Part shown: positions 45,699-54,438 of the stretch, piece after piece | Layout: every line of letters begins with the position of its first letter | Position numbering within the stretch: position 1 is the stretch's first letter | NCBI RefSeq assembly: GCF_030814715.1 | Contig: NZ_JAUSVO010000004.1 | Span: 496,001-560,000, forward strand | Direction: 5' to 3' | Origin: Kaistia dalseonensis | GTDB taxonomy: Bacteria; Pseudomonadota; Alphaproteobacteria; Rhizobiales; Kaistiaceae | Length of the DNA stretch: 64,000 bases | Position numbers and translations under genes: made by a program | Notes under the pieces: generated by a model | The model's database searches: none | What the model saw: only the letters and a program-made list of their open reading frames with translations | What the model was told of the DNA's origin: nothing

Positions 45699-47324
45699 AT
45701 GGCTGGCCAGAACTTCTCCTCCGCACGCCGTGCGGCGTCCCACGCCGCGGCGGTCTTCGTATTTCTGCTGGCGGTTTTCGTCGGCACGATCGGGAGTGCG
45801 CTCGCCCATGCCTCGCTCACCAATGCTGCTCCGGCCGACGGGTCTGTTCTCCCGGCGGCGCCGTCGGCCCTGATGCTGAGCTTCAGCGAGCCGGTCTCGC
45901 CGCTCGTCCTGAAGCTCGTCAATCCTGACCGAAGCGTCGTTGTCCTCGATCGCTATGCGCTGCGTGACACGACGCTCGATATCGAGGTGCCACCGGGCCT
46001 CGCCACGGGCACTCACGTTCTGAGCTGGCGCGTGATCTCGGAAGACGGGCATCCGGTGGGCGGTTCGGTCGTTTTCTCGATCGGTGCGCCGAGCCGCGGC
46101 GCGCCGCCTGTCGCCGATGCGGTCACCGATTGGTCGCTCCGCACCGCGATCTGGGCCGCCCGCACGGCGCTTTATGTCGGATTGTTCTTCGGCGTCGGCG
46201 GGGCGTTTTTCCTGAACTGGCTGGCGCGCCCTTCGCGCCATGGCGCGCGCTTCATCGCGGGCGCATTGCTGCTCGGCCTTATCGCCACGATCCCCGCGCT
46301 TGGCCTGCAGGGGCTCGACGCGCTCGGCCTGCCGCTCGGCTCGATCATGAGCGGCACCGTCTGGCGCACGGGCTATGGAACGAGCTATGGCGCCACGATC
46401 GTGATCGCGGCAGCGGCCCTGCTCGCCGGGCTGCTTTCCCTGATTTCGGGATTGTTCATATCGAGGGCGTTGTCGCTCATCGCCCTGGCCGGCATCGGCC
46501 TCGCGCTCGCTGCGAGCGGCCATGCGAGCGCCGCGCATCCGCAATGGTTGACGCGGCCCGCCGTGTTCGTCCATGCGATCGGCATTGGCTTCTGGGCCGG
46601 CGCGCTGGTGCCGCTTGGCCTCGCACTTGCCGCTCGCGCGCCGGGGGCCGAACCGGCGCTCAGGCGGTTTTCACGCGCCATCCCGCTTCTGCTCGCGCTT
46701 ATGGTCGCGGCCGGAATCCTGCTCGCGATCGTGCAGGTCGAGACGCCGTCCGCTTTGCTCGCGACCGCCTATGGTCGCGTGCTGCTGGTCAAGCTCGCCC
46801 TCGTCGCCGCGCTCTTCGCGCTCGCCGCCTATAATCGCTGGCGTCTGACAACACCGGCAGAACAGGGGAATGCCGACGCGACCAGGCGTCTTGCCCGCGT
46901 GATCGCGATCGAGACCCTGCTCGTGCTGGCCGTGCTCGGAACGGCAGCCGTCTGGCGCTTCACGCCGCCGCCGCGTGCACTCGCGCTGGCTGCTGCAGCG
47001 CCGGCGCATATCCACATCCATACCGACAAGGCCATGGCGGATCTTTCCATCACGCCCGGCCATGTCGGTCCCGTGACCGCGTCGATCGTGATCATGACGG
47101 GCGATTTCGGACCGCTCGATGCCAAGGAGGTCACGCTGGTGCTCTCCAACCCCGAGGCCGGCATCGAGCCGATCCGGCGGCCGGCGATCAAGCCCGGCGA
47201 CGGCACCTGGCGCGTCGATGGGCTGACCATACCCGTCGGCGGCCGGTGGACCGCCCGCATCGACATCCTCGTCTCCGACTTTGAACTCGTGAAGCTCGAG
47301 GAGACCATCGACATTCGCCCCTGA
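45699..47324 (+). CDS. CopC-CopD fusion (YcnJ-like) copper importer
   Basis: 541-aa protein. Signal peptide to ALA-HAS gives an N-terminal His of a CopC domain (residues about 35-130, with the second ligand region SEDGHPVGG). A CopD-type membrane domain with about eight helices follows, then a YtkA-like C-terminal domain (HIHTDKAMADLSITPGHVG). This CopC-CopD-YtkA order matches YcnJ-type copper uptake proteins. Start 45699 has GAGG; the earlier ATG at 45666 lies inside a hairpin-rich leader. Confidence 0.88.
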   Translation: MAGQNFSSARRAASHAAAVFVFLLAVFVGTIGSALAHASLTNAAPADGSVLPAAPSALMLSFSEPVSPLVLKLVNPDRSVVVLDRYALRDTTLDIEVPPGLATGTHVLSWRVISEDGHPVGGSVVFSIGAPSRGAPPVADAVTDWSLRTAIWAARTALYVGLFFGVGGAFFLNWLARPSRHGARFIAGALLLGLIATIPALGLQGLDALGLPLGSIMSGTVWRTGYGTSYGATIVIAAAALLAGLLSLISGLFISRALSLIALAGIGLALAASGHASAAHPQWLTRPAVFVHAIGIGFWAGALVPLGLALAARAPGAEPALRRFSRAIPLLLALMVAAGILLAIVQVETPSALLATAYGRVLLVKLALVAALFALAAYNRWRLTTPAEQGNADATRRLARVIAIETLLVLAVLGTAAVWRFTPPPRALALAAAAPAHIHIHTDKAMADLSITPGHVGPVTASIVIMTGDFGPLDAKEVTLVLSNPEAGIEPIRRPAIKPGDGTWRVDGLTIPVGGRWTARIDILVSDFELVKLEETIDIRP

Positions 47325-47385
47325 CGCGGCCGACCGGCGCAGGCATGGGATGAGAAGGTCCATCAGAATTCGGCTTGCGAAATGT

Positions 47386-47399
47386 TATGTTATAACATA
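47386..47399. promoter_or_regulatory. probable Zur box
   Basis: TATGTTATAACATA is a perfect 14-bp palindrome inside an AT-rich island, 123 bp before the COG0523 start, and closely resembles alphaproteobacterial Zur operators (TGTTATAACA core). It predicts derepression of the downstream GTPase under zinc starvation. Confidence 0.75.
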
Positions 47400-47521
47400 T
47401 CAATGCCCGGGACGATCATTGAACGGAGGGAGTGTCGCCGTCGACGCGCCGCCTTGGAAAGGCTCGTGAGTTCGGCCGCACCCGTTCAGCCAAGGTCGTC
47501 CCGTTCCAGGAAGGAGCCCTG

Positions 47522-48496
47522 ATGTCCATTCCCGTCACTGTGCTGACCGGCTTTCTCGGTGCCGGCAAGACGACGCTGCTCAACCGCATCCTCACGGAAG
47601 AGCACGGCAAGCGCTATGCGGTGATCGTCAACGAGTTTGGCGAGGTCGGCATCGACAATGACCTTGTCGTGAATTCCGACGAAGAAATCTTCGAGATGAA
47701 CAATGGCTGCATCTGCTGCACCGTTCGCGGCGATCTGATCCGGATCATCGACGGGCTCATGAAGCAGAAGGGTCGTTTCGACGGCATACTGATCGAGACG
47801 ACCGGCCTCGCCGATCCGGCGCCCGTCGCGCAGACCTTCTTCGTCGATGATGATGTAAGGGCCAATACGCGGCTCGATGCGATCGTGACTGTCGTTGACG
47901 CCAAGCATCTCGAGCTCGAGCTGGACGGAACGCCGGAAGCGCAGGAGCAGATCGCCTTTGCCGACATCATCCTGCTCAACAAGACGGATCTGGTCGCCCC
48001 CGAACAATTGGCTTCCATCAGGCGGCGTATCGTCCTGATCAACCCGACCGCTCAGATCCGAGAGACGGAGCGCTGCGGCGTCGCGCTCAGCGATGTGCTC
48101 GGCCGCGACGCATTCAGTCTGGAACGGGTGCTCGAGGTTGAGCCCGATTTCCTGACGCATGAGCACGACCACGAGCATGACGATCAGGTCTCCAGCCTGT
48201 CGCTTACATCCGACGAGCCGCTTGATCATGCCGTCTTTCTCCCGTGGATTCAGGAGATCGTGCAGGCGCTCGGCACCGATATCTTGCGGATGAAGGGCAT
48301 CATCGCCTTTCGCAACGATCCGGACCGCTTCGTCGTCCAGGGTGTTCACATGCTGATCGAGGGCGGCCATCAGCGGCCCTGGAAAGCGGACGAACCCCGC
48401 CGCTCCCGCCTCGTCTTCATTGGGCGCAACCTGCCGAAGGATGTGATCCGGGACGGCTTCGAGCGCGCTCTGGCGCGCCAGCCGAAAATCCATTGA
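47522..48496 (+). CDS. COG0523 (CobW/ZigA-type) metallochaperone GTPase
   Basis: 324-aa G3E GTPase: Walker A GFLGAGKT (residues 10-17), the C63-x-C65-C66 metal motif, NKTD base-recognition motif, a His-rich linker (HEHDHEHDD) and a CobW C-terminal domain. With a Zur box upstream, a zinc-starvation metallochaperone (ZigA/ZagA-like) fits better than a CobW role in B12 synthesis, although a B12 riboswitch lies just downstream. Start 47522 follows AGGAG. Confidence 0.88.
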   Translation: MSIPVTVLTGFLGAGKTTLLNRILTEEHGKRYAVIVNEFGEVGIDNDLVVNSDEEIFEMNNGCICCTVRGDLIRIIDGLMKQKGRFDGILIETTGLADPAPVAQTFFVDDDVRANTRLDAIVTVVDAKHLELELDGTPEAQEQIAFADIILLNKTDLVAPEQLASIRRRIVLINPTAQIRETERCGVALSDVLGRDAFSLERVLEVEPDFLTHEHDHEHDDQVSSLSLTSDEPLDHAVFLPWIQEIVQALGTDILRMKGIIAFRNDPDRFVVQGVHMLIEGGHQRPWKADEPRRSRLVFIGRNLPKDVIRDGFERALARQPKIH

Positions 48497-48780
48497 GGTT
48501 CGCGAACCCCTTCGCTCCGAAGCCAAAAGGGCAGGGGAGCGAACGATCGGATCAGATCAAGGGTTGGGTGCGCCGGGCGCTGGCGCTGCCTGACGAAGCC
48601 TTGATGACGGTGTCCGAGATCGACTGCCGCGACATGAAATGCCCGGGCAAGGAGACCATCGTCCTTGTCATGGAGCAGGGTCGGAAGGGCTGGATCCTGA
48701 GGCTCCTGGTTCCGATCGACCAGGTCACGCAGGAACTGGTCGATCGCCGCGCGCGCGATCCTGCGGCGCAGGTCAGATAG
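48493..48780 (+). CDS. small Cys protein coupled to COG0523 GTPase
   Basis: 95-aa protein translated from TTG at 48493, overlapping the GTPase stop (TTGA). The core has C45-x4-C50 followed by P-G-K-E-T, a pattern I recognise from short unnamed proteins found next to COG0523 genes. No signal peptide. A role as client, metal donor or partner of the GTPase is inferred from neighbourhood only. Confidence 0.68.
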   Translation: MRFANPFAPKPKGQGSERSDQIKGWVRRALALPDEALMTVSEIDCRDMKCPGKETIVLVMEQGRKGWILRLLVPIDQVTQELVDRRARDPAAQVR

Positions 48781-48864
48781 CGCCAGATCGAGCGCCGACG
48801 GAGAGCTCGTAACTGTGCAGGCGGCAGCGGAAGGCGTTGACACGCCTGCGGCCGCCGCTACGTT

Positions 48865-49074
48865 GGTCAGTGGTCAAGGTTCTCTCGGCCCCGCAAGGCT
48901 GAGAGCTAAGAGGGAAGTCGGTGCGCTCGATCGGTCCAGGACCGAAGCAAAGCCGATGCTGCCCCCGCAACTGTAAGCGGTGAGCCGCGCTGCCGAACAT
49001 GTCACTGGCAAGAATTTGCTGGGAAGACAGGCAGTGACGGCATCGACCCGTGAGCCAGGAGACCTGCCCTGACC
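48865..49074 (+). ncRNA. cobalamin (adenosylcobalamin-type) riboswitch
   Basis: Closing stem GGTCAG (48865-48870) with CTGACC (49069-49074). Inside are the conserved blocks in order: GCTGAGAG...AGAGGGAA-GTCGGTGC, CTGCCCCCGCAACTGTAAGCGG, and the B12 box GAGCCAGGAGACCTGCC (49052-49068). It lies about 125 bases before the CbiX-like gene and should repress it when cobalamin is plentiful. Confidence 0.96.
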
Positions 49075-49170
49075 GGTTGAACGTCCTTGGGCGGGGTGTC
49101 CCGAAGGATCGCTGGCTGGTCTTGACGGCACATTCGCGCCGCCGCTCCCGTTCATGCGCTCTTTCCGACG

Positions 49171-49192
49171 CCCGGCTCTTGCCGCCGGGGAG
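49171..49192 (+). promoter_or_regulatory. RBS-sequestering hairpin of the B12 riboswitch
   Basis: CCCGGC (49171-49176) can pair with GCCGGG (49184-49189), which overlaps the GGGGAG Shine-Dalgarno (49187-49192) before the TTG start at 49199. No U-tract is present, so control is probably at translation rather than by termination. Confidence 0.55.
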
Positions 49193-49198
49193 TGTGGA

Positions 49199-49981
49199 TT
49201 GACTATTTCTCTTGCTGAAGACCAGCCTGTGACGCCGCAGCGCGTTGTCGTTCTGCTGGCCAAATCGGCTTTTGCCGCGCAGCCGATCTCTGAAATGAGC
49301 CGGCTGACGAAATTGCTGCAGGGCAGGCCCGATATTGAGAGGGTGCTGTTCGCCTTCTCCGAGCAGGGCACGCCATCGCTGCGTGATGTGTTGGAAGGCC
49401 TCAGGCGTCCCGAGGTTGGCGAGGTGGTGATCCTGCCGCTTCTCGTGCCGATGGAGCTGTCCTTCCAGCTCTGGCTGGCGCGAACCATCCGGCGCTGGCA
49501 GCGGGACGGCGCGGATGACTGGCCTGTCATTCACTTAGGCGCGCCGCCCGCCCTGTCCGGCGCGATGGCGGACCTTCTGGCCGACATGCTGCGATCGGCG
49601 CTCGCGACGCCACCTCTTTCGCCAACAGCCCGCGCGCCGAAGGATGCCTCCGTCGTGCCGGCGCAGAAGCGGCGCGTCCTCGTCTGCCAGGGCGGTGCCT
49701 GCAACGATGCCGGCGCGGCCACGATCTGGGGTCATCTGCGCAACGAGCAGGAGCGGCTGAAGCTTCGAACGGCCGCCGGCGGCACGATGACCGCCAAGTC
49801 GACCTGCCTCGGTCCCTGCAACCTCGCGCCCGTGCTGCAGGTCTTTCCCGAGGGCACCTATTATGGCGGCGTAACAGAGGACGGCATCGATCGCATCATC
49901 GCCGACCATCTGCTGCGCGATGTCGTCGTCGACGCGCTCGCCTATGCCCCGACCGGCACCAAGCAGGCCCTTCGCGCCTGA
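49199..49981 (+). CDS. CbiX-like domain fused to thioredoxin-like [2Fe-2S] ferredoxin
   Basis: 260-aa protein. Residues about 15-125 have the CbiX/chelatase repeat fold (DIERVLFAFSEQGTPSLRDVLEGL, EVVILPLLVPMELSFQLW) but lack the N-terminal GHGS-type His motif that binds metal in CbiX. Residues about 157-245 form a [2Fe-2S] domain with CQGGAC and CLGPC. The TTG start at 49199 has GGGGAG upstream; the ATG at 49154 has none. First gene after the B12 riboswitch. Possibly a cobalt carrier or redox partner for corrin synthesis; not an obvious active cobaltochelatase. Confidence 0.7.
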   Translation: MTISLAEDQPVTPQRVVVLLAKSAFAAQPISEMSRLTKLLQGRPDIERVLFAFSEQGTPSLRDVLEGLRRPEVGEVVILPLLVPMELSFQLWLARTIRRWQRDGADDWPVIHLGAPPALSGAMADLLADMLRSALATPPLSPTARAPKDASVVPAQKRRVLVCQGGACNDAGAATIWGHLRNEQERLKLRTAAGGTMTAKSTCLGPCNLAPVLQVFPEGTYYGGVTEDGIDRIIADHLLRDVVVDALAYAPTGTKQALRA

Positions 49982-50010
49982 AACATCCCTTCTTCCAATC
50001 GAGAAGCATC

Positions 50011-51507
50011 ATGTTCATATCTCTTCGTCGGGCCTTGGCCCCGGCCGCTCTTGCCTTGACCCTTTCCACCTTTGCCTTGACCGCTCACGCGACCGAGCCG
50101 CTGCGGGTCGGCGCGTCCTTCATCACTAGCGGCCTTGACCCGGCCAAGGGCTCGAATGGCTGGGCGCTGGTCAGCCACGGCATTGGCGAGAACCTCTTCA
50201 CGGTCGACAAGAACGGTGTCCTGACACCCGAACTCGCAGCCGGCGCCGAACGGGTGGACGAGTTGACCTGGATCGTCAGACTGAAGCCGGGCCGCCAGTT
50301 CTCCGATGGCACGCCGGTGACGGCCGAGGTCGTCGGCACGGCGCTGGCCCACACCTTTGCCAGCAACAAGACCGCGCTTGCGACTGGCGGCATGCTTAAT
50401 TTCGCGCCCGTCGACGAACTGACACTGAAGGTCACGACCGAGAAGCCGGTGCCGGTGATCGCGGCCTTGTTCGCCGAATGGCCGCTCATCGTCTATCATC
50501 TGAAGGCAGGCGGTACGGCCGTGTTCAGCGGTCCCTATGCGGTCAAGGCCTTCCAGCCTGATGCCGAGCTGGACCTCGTGCCGAACCCGACTTTTGCCGG
50601 CGCCGACACACGCTCGCCGGTGACGTTGCGCAAGCTCGCCGATGGGCAGTCGCTGGCGCTCGCCTTCGAGGCCGGCGAACTGGATCTCGCCTTTGGGCTT
50701 CCCTCCGAAGTCGTGGGCCGGCTCAAGGCCAATCCCGACCTGACGGTGAAGTCGTTCCCGGTCGGCTACCAGTACATGGCCTTCCTCAACACCAAACACC
50801 CGGCTCTGGCCGATCCCAAGCTGCGCCGCGCCATCGACCTCGCGATCGACCGCAGCCAGCTCGTGATTGCGATCAATGGCGGCAGCCCGGCAACCGGCGC
50901 CTATGCGCCCTATTTCCCGTTCGCCGGCAAGACGGCGCGGCCGACCGACGTCAAGGCCGCCGCCACGCTCCTCGACGAGGCCGGCTGGATCGCCGGCGCT
51001 GACGGTGTCAGGCGCAAGGACGGGCAGGTCCTCACCCTCTCTGTCCTCGCCTATCCGCAGCGGCCCGATCTCGTCACCATGCTGCCGGTGGTCAAGGCCC
51101 AGCTGGCGAACCTCGGCATCAGCGTTGAAACGAAGATCGTTGAGAATGTCAGCGAGGTCGCGGGTTCTGGCGAGTTCGACCTGTTCCTCTGGGCGCAGCA
51201 CACCGCGCCGAGTGGCGATCCGGCCTTCTTCCTGAATTCGATGCTGCGCTCCGGAGCGAGCCTCAATTATTCCGGCTATGCCAGCCCGGCCTTCGACGCG
51301 ATCCTCGACCAGTTCTCGACCGAGAGCGACCCGGCGAAGCGAGACGAGATTGCTGCTTCCGCGCAGGCGAAGCTGTTCGAGGACGTGCCGGTGACCTTCC
51401 TCGTCTCACCGGTCTGGTATGTCGGTCTCTCCAAGCGGCTTTCGGGCTATGAGCCTTGGGGCTCCGACTATCATGTCCTACGTGGCGAGATGGGCGAGGC
51501 GAACTGA
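50011..51507 (+). CDS. Nik/Opp-family ABC substrate-binding protein (cobalt candidate)
   Basis: 498-aa SBP_bac_5 protein with a signal peptide ending near TAHA-TEP. Family segments: TWIVRLKPGRQFSDGTPVTAEVV and HPALADPKLRRAIDLAIDRSQL. Located 29 bases after the CbiX-like gene in a cobalamin-riboswitch operon, so its ligand is probably cobalt (free or chelated), a corrin precursor or a metallophore. NikA-like role is inferred from family and regulation. Confidence 0.8.
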   Translation: MFISLRRALAPAALALTLSTFALTAHATEPLRVGASFITSGLDPAKGSNGWALVSHGIGENLFTVDKNGVLTPELAAGAERVDELTWIVRLKPGRQFSDGTPVTAEVVGTALAHTFASNKTALATGGMLNFAPVDELTLKVTTEKPVPVIAALFAEWPLIVYHLKAGGTAVFSGPYAVKAFQPDAELDLVPNPTFAGADTRSPVTLRKLADGQSLALAFEAGELDLAFGLPSEVVGRLKANPDLTVKSFPVGYQYMAFLNTKHPALADPKLRRAIDLAIDRSQLVIAINGGSPATGAYAPYFPFAGKTARPTDVKAAATLLDEAGWIAGADGVRRKDGQVLTLSVLAYPQRPDLVTMLPVVKAQLANLGISVETKIVENVSEVAGSGEFDLFLWAQHTAPSGDPAFFLNSMLRSGASLNYSGYASPAFDAILDQFSTESDPAKRDEIAASAQAKLFEDVPVTFLVSPVWYVGLSKRLSGYEPWGSDYHVLRGEMGEAN

Positions 51508-51519
51508 ACGGCCGCCATC

Positions 51520-52434
51520 TTGCCATTTCCGCTCCGGATCGCGCTGCGCACGATCGTCAGCCTTCTGGCGATCTCGCTGGTGGCGTTCATCGTTATTGCG
51601 GCGATGCCGTCCGACCCGGTGGCGATCGCGATCCGGACCTGGAACCTGCCGGCGACCGACCAGACGGTCGCCGCGCTCCGTGCCCAATGGGGGCTCGACC
51701 TGCCGCTGGCACAACGCTACCTCGCCTGGCTGACGCGGTTCCTCGGCGGGAATTGGGGAACGTCCTTCCGGACGGGTGAGCCCGTTCTCAGCGAGTTTGC
51801 CCGCCGGTTGCCTCTCTCCTTGCTGATCGGGCTATCGGGCCTGGCGCTGGCGCTCGTCGCGGCCGTGCCGCTCGGTTTCGCCGCCGCGCTCAATCCCAGG
51901 GGACTTGCCGACAGGGCGACACGTGTTTTGGCGGTTTTCGTCCAGGCGGTCCCGTCGATCTGGCTCGGGCTGATCCTGATCTGGGTGCTCGGCGTCCATT
52001 TTCGTCTTATCCGCCCCTTCGGCCACGACGCCGGCAGCCTTGTCCTGCCTATCCTGTTGATCGGGCTCCACTCAACGGCGGTTCTGGCGCGCGTCTATCG
52101 CCGCGACCTGATCCACGTGACGACGCAGCCCTTCTTCCGGACGGCGCTCGCAAAGGGCAACAGCCGATCGGCCGCGCTCTGGCGCCACGGCCATGGCCAT
52201 GCCGTCTACGCACTGCTCTCTGCCTTTCGCGCCGAGGCCGGATGGGCGATCGGCAGCACAGCGGCAATCGAGGTTCTGTTCGGCCTGCCGGGCATCAGCC
52301 AATTCCTGGTCGAGAGCATCGCCGCCCGCGACTATGCCGTGCTGCAGGCCTATGTGATGGTCGTCGCGCTCTGGCTCATCCTCATGAACGCGATTGTCGA
52401 AGGCGCGCTGCACTGGCTGGACCCGCGCACATGA
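51520..52434 (+). CDS. Nik/Opp-family ABC permease (NikB-like)
   Basis: 304-aa inner-membrane permease with six hydrophobic segments. Start TTG at 51520 gives a normal first helix (MPFPLRIALRTIVSLLAISL); no better start is near. The EAA loop is altered (FFRTALAKGNSRSAALWRHGHGHAVY), with an unusual HGHGH run. Twelve bases after the binding-protein gene. Confidence 0.82.
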   Translation: MPFPLRIALRTIVSLLAISLVAFIVIAAMPSDPVAIAIRTWNLPATDQTVAALRAQWGLDLPLAQRYLAWLTRFLGGNWGTSFRTGEPVLSEFARRLPLSLLIGLSGLALALVAAVPLGFAAALNPRGLADRATRVLAVFVQAVPSIWLGLILIWVLGVHFRLIRPFGHDAGSLVLPILLIGLHSTAVLARVYRRDLIHVTTQPFFRTALAKGNSRSAALWRHGHGHAVYALLSAFRAEAGWAIGSTAAIEVLFGLPGISQFLVESIAARDYAVLQAYVMVVALWLILMNAIVEGALHWLDPRT

Positions 52435-53195
52435 CGAGGTGGCGGGTGCTCCTGGCCGTTGGCATTCTCGCCCTGATGGCTCTCGGCGCGCTTTGGCAGC
52501 CGCATGATCCCGATGCGATCGATCTCGCCAGCCGTTTCTCGCCGCTCACGATCGGCCACCCGCTCGGCACCGACCATCTCGGGCGCGACCTGCTCGCGCG
52601 CCTTATGGTCGGCGGCTGGCGCACCGCAATCGTCGTCCTGACCGTGGCACTGGTCGGCATCGTCGGAGGCTGCCTGTTCGGCACCACTGCGGCGCTTGTC
52701 GGCGGCTGGGGCGAGACGGCTATCCTGCGAACGGCCGAGACCTCGATCGTCATTCCCACCCTCATCATCGCATTGACCGCCGCAGCGATCTTCGGGCTGA
52801 AGCCGGCGATCGCCGGGCTGGCGCTCGGGCTGGCGGGCATCGGGCCCTATACGCTCTTCGCCCACGCGCTGGCGCGGCGGATCGTGGCGCAGCCCTATGT
52901 CCATGCCGCACGGGCGCTCGGCGTTTCCGACGGGCCGCTCATCCTGCGCCATGTCGTGCCCAATATGTTGCCGGCGGTCTTTACCCATGTCGGCAGCAAT
53001 GCCGGCCTCGCGGTGACGGCCTATGCGTCGCTCGCTTTCCTCGGGCTCGGCGCTGACCCTTCCAGGCCCGATTGGGGCGGCATGCTGTTCGAATATCGGA
53101 TGTTCATCTTCGACCATCCGATGCTGCTCGCCTGGCCCGGCCTCGCCATCGCGGCCACGGCGGCGCTGTTCAACTGGGCGTTCGATCGCGGATAG
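52431..53195 (+). CDS. Nik/Opp-family ABC permease (NikC-like)
   Basis: 254-aa permease, ATG overlapping the previous stop by 4 bases. Contains the OppC/NikC HPLGTDHLGRDLLARL motif and the EAA loop HAARALGVSDGPLILRHVVPN. Shorter than usual NikC (about 277 aa). No ATPase gene follows; the next gene is a nuclease subunit, so ATP hydrolysis must be supplied by a protein encoded elsewhere. Confidence 0.84.
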   Translation: MTRWRVLLAVGILALMALGALWQPHDPDAIDLASRFSPLTIGHPLGTDHLGRDLLARLMVGGWRTAIVVLTVALVGIVGGCLFGTTAALVGGWGETAILRTAETSIVIPTLIIALTAAAIFGLKPAIAGLALGLAGIGPYTLFAHALARRIVAQPYVHAARALGVSDGPLILRHVVPNMLPAVFTHVGSNAGLAVTAYASLAFLGLGADPSRPDWGGMLFEYRMFIFDHPMLLAWPGLAIAATAALFNWAFDRG

Positions 53196-53307
53196 TCTGG
53201 CGACGATCGCAATGCCTCGATCCTGTCGTGGCATTGCGCTACCAATGGCATCTTGGATGCCTGCGGACCCACCCAGGCGCGTGCGCCGTGACGAGCTTTC
53301 AGCCACA

Positions 53308-54438
53308 ATGAGCTTCCGCTTTCTTCACACCGCTGATTGGCAGATCGGCAAGCCGTTCGCCAATGTTCCAGGCGATGCCGGCGCTGCGCTGCGCGCCCAA
53401 AGGATCGCGACCGTCGCGGAGATAGCCAGGCTCGCGGCGACGCGGCAGCTCGATGCCGTGCTGGTGGCCGGCGACATCTTCGACAGCAACGAAGTGCATG
53501 ACCGCACGATCCTGCGCACGCTCGATGCGCTCAAGGCCTTTACCGGCCGATGGATCTTCCTGCCCGGCAATCACGACGCGGCGCTCGCCCATAGCGTCTG
53601 GACGCGCATGCGGCAGATGGGGATCGAGGAGAACATCATCATCGCCGATCAGCCTGTGCCGATCACGGGCTGGGATGGTCGCGCGACGATCCTGCCGGCG
53701 CCGCTGCGTCGGCGCCGCGAGAGCGAGGACCAGACGGAATGGTTCGACAGCGCCGCGACGGTCGAGGGCGCGCTTCGCGTCGGACTGGCGCATGGCAGCG
53801 TTGCAAACCGCCTGCCGGGCGCGGCGGAGGCCTCGAACGAGATTCCGGAGAACCGCGCCGAAACGGCACGGCTCGGCTATCTCGCGCTCGGCGACTGGCA
53901 TGGCGCCCTGAAAATCGCGCCGAGAACCTACTATTCCGGCACGCCGGAGACCGATCGCCACCGGGCTAACCAGTCCGGCTTCGTGCAGATCGTCGAACTG
54001 GACGGGGTCGGTGCGCCGGAGCGGGTTGAGCTGGTCGGAACCAGCCATTTCAGCTGGCATGATCTCGACGCCGAACTGATCGAGGGAACCGCCGACGCCG
54101 TATCGGCACTGCTCGGACAGGCGGTGAGCGATCCGGCGCGCGCGGTCGTGGCGCTGGCGCTGACCGGCAGCTTGAGCCTCGCCGAGCGCTATCGCCTCAA
54201 TGCCGAGCTGGAGACATGGCGCAATCGCCTGCACCATCTTGATCTCGACGGCAAGGGTCTGGTGGAAGACCCGACCGAGGATGATCTCGACTCGCTCGAT
54301 ACATCCGGCTTCGTGCGGCTCGCGCTCGAGCGGCTGAAGGCACGGGCGAACGATCCGTCCGATCCGAAGGCGCCGGCCGCGCGCGTGGCGCTCCGCATGG
54401 TCTATCTCGACCATCGGCAGAGCGGAGGCGTCAAATGA
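53308..54438 (+). CDS. SbcD/Mre11-like metallophosphoesterase
   Basis: 376-aa DNA repair exonuclease-type protein. Phosphoesterase motifs: LHTADWQIGK (D10), GDIFD, LPGNHD, GLAHG and LGDWHG. In SbcD/Mre11 motif I is D-x-H; here it is D-W-Q, so the usual His ligand is Gln12. The stop overlaps the SbcC-like gene by 4 bases. Probably a double-strand-end nuclease working with that ATPase. Confidence 0.82.
   Translation: MSFRFLHTADWQIGKPFANVPGDAGAALRAQRIATVAEIARLAATRQLDAVLVAGDIFDSNEVHDRTILRTLDALKAFTGRWIFLPGNHDAALAHSVWTRMRQMGIEENIIIADQPVPITGWDGRATILPAPLRRRRESEDQTEWFDSAATVEGALRVGLAHGSVANRLPGAAEASNEIPENRAETARLGYLALGDWHGALKIAPRTYYSGTPETDRHRANQSGFVQIVELDGVGAPERVELVGTSHFSWHDLDAELIEGTADAVSALLGQAVSDPARAVVALALTGSLSLAERYRLNAELETWRNRLHHLDLDGKGLVEDPTEDDLDSLDTSGFVRLALERLKARANDPSDPKAPAARVALRMVYLDHRQSGGVK

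Noticed and set aside
47522-48496. COG0523 gene as cobW of cobalamin synthesis
   Set aside because: The neighbouring upstream element is a Zur-like box, the B12 riboswitch lies downstream of the gene, and no cob synthesis genes are adjacent.
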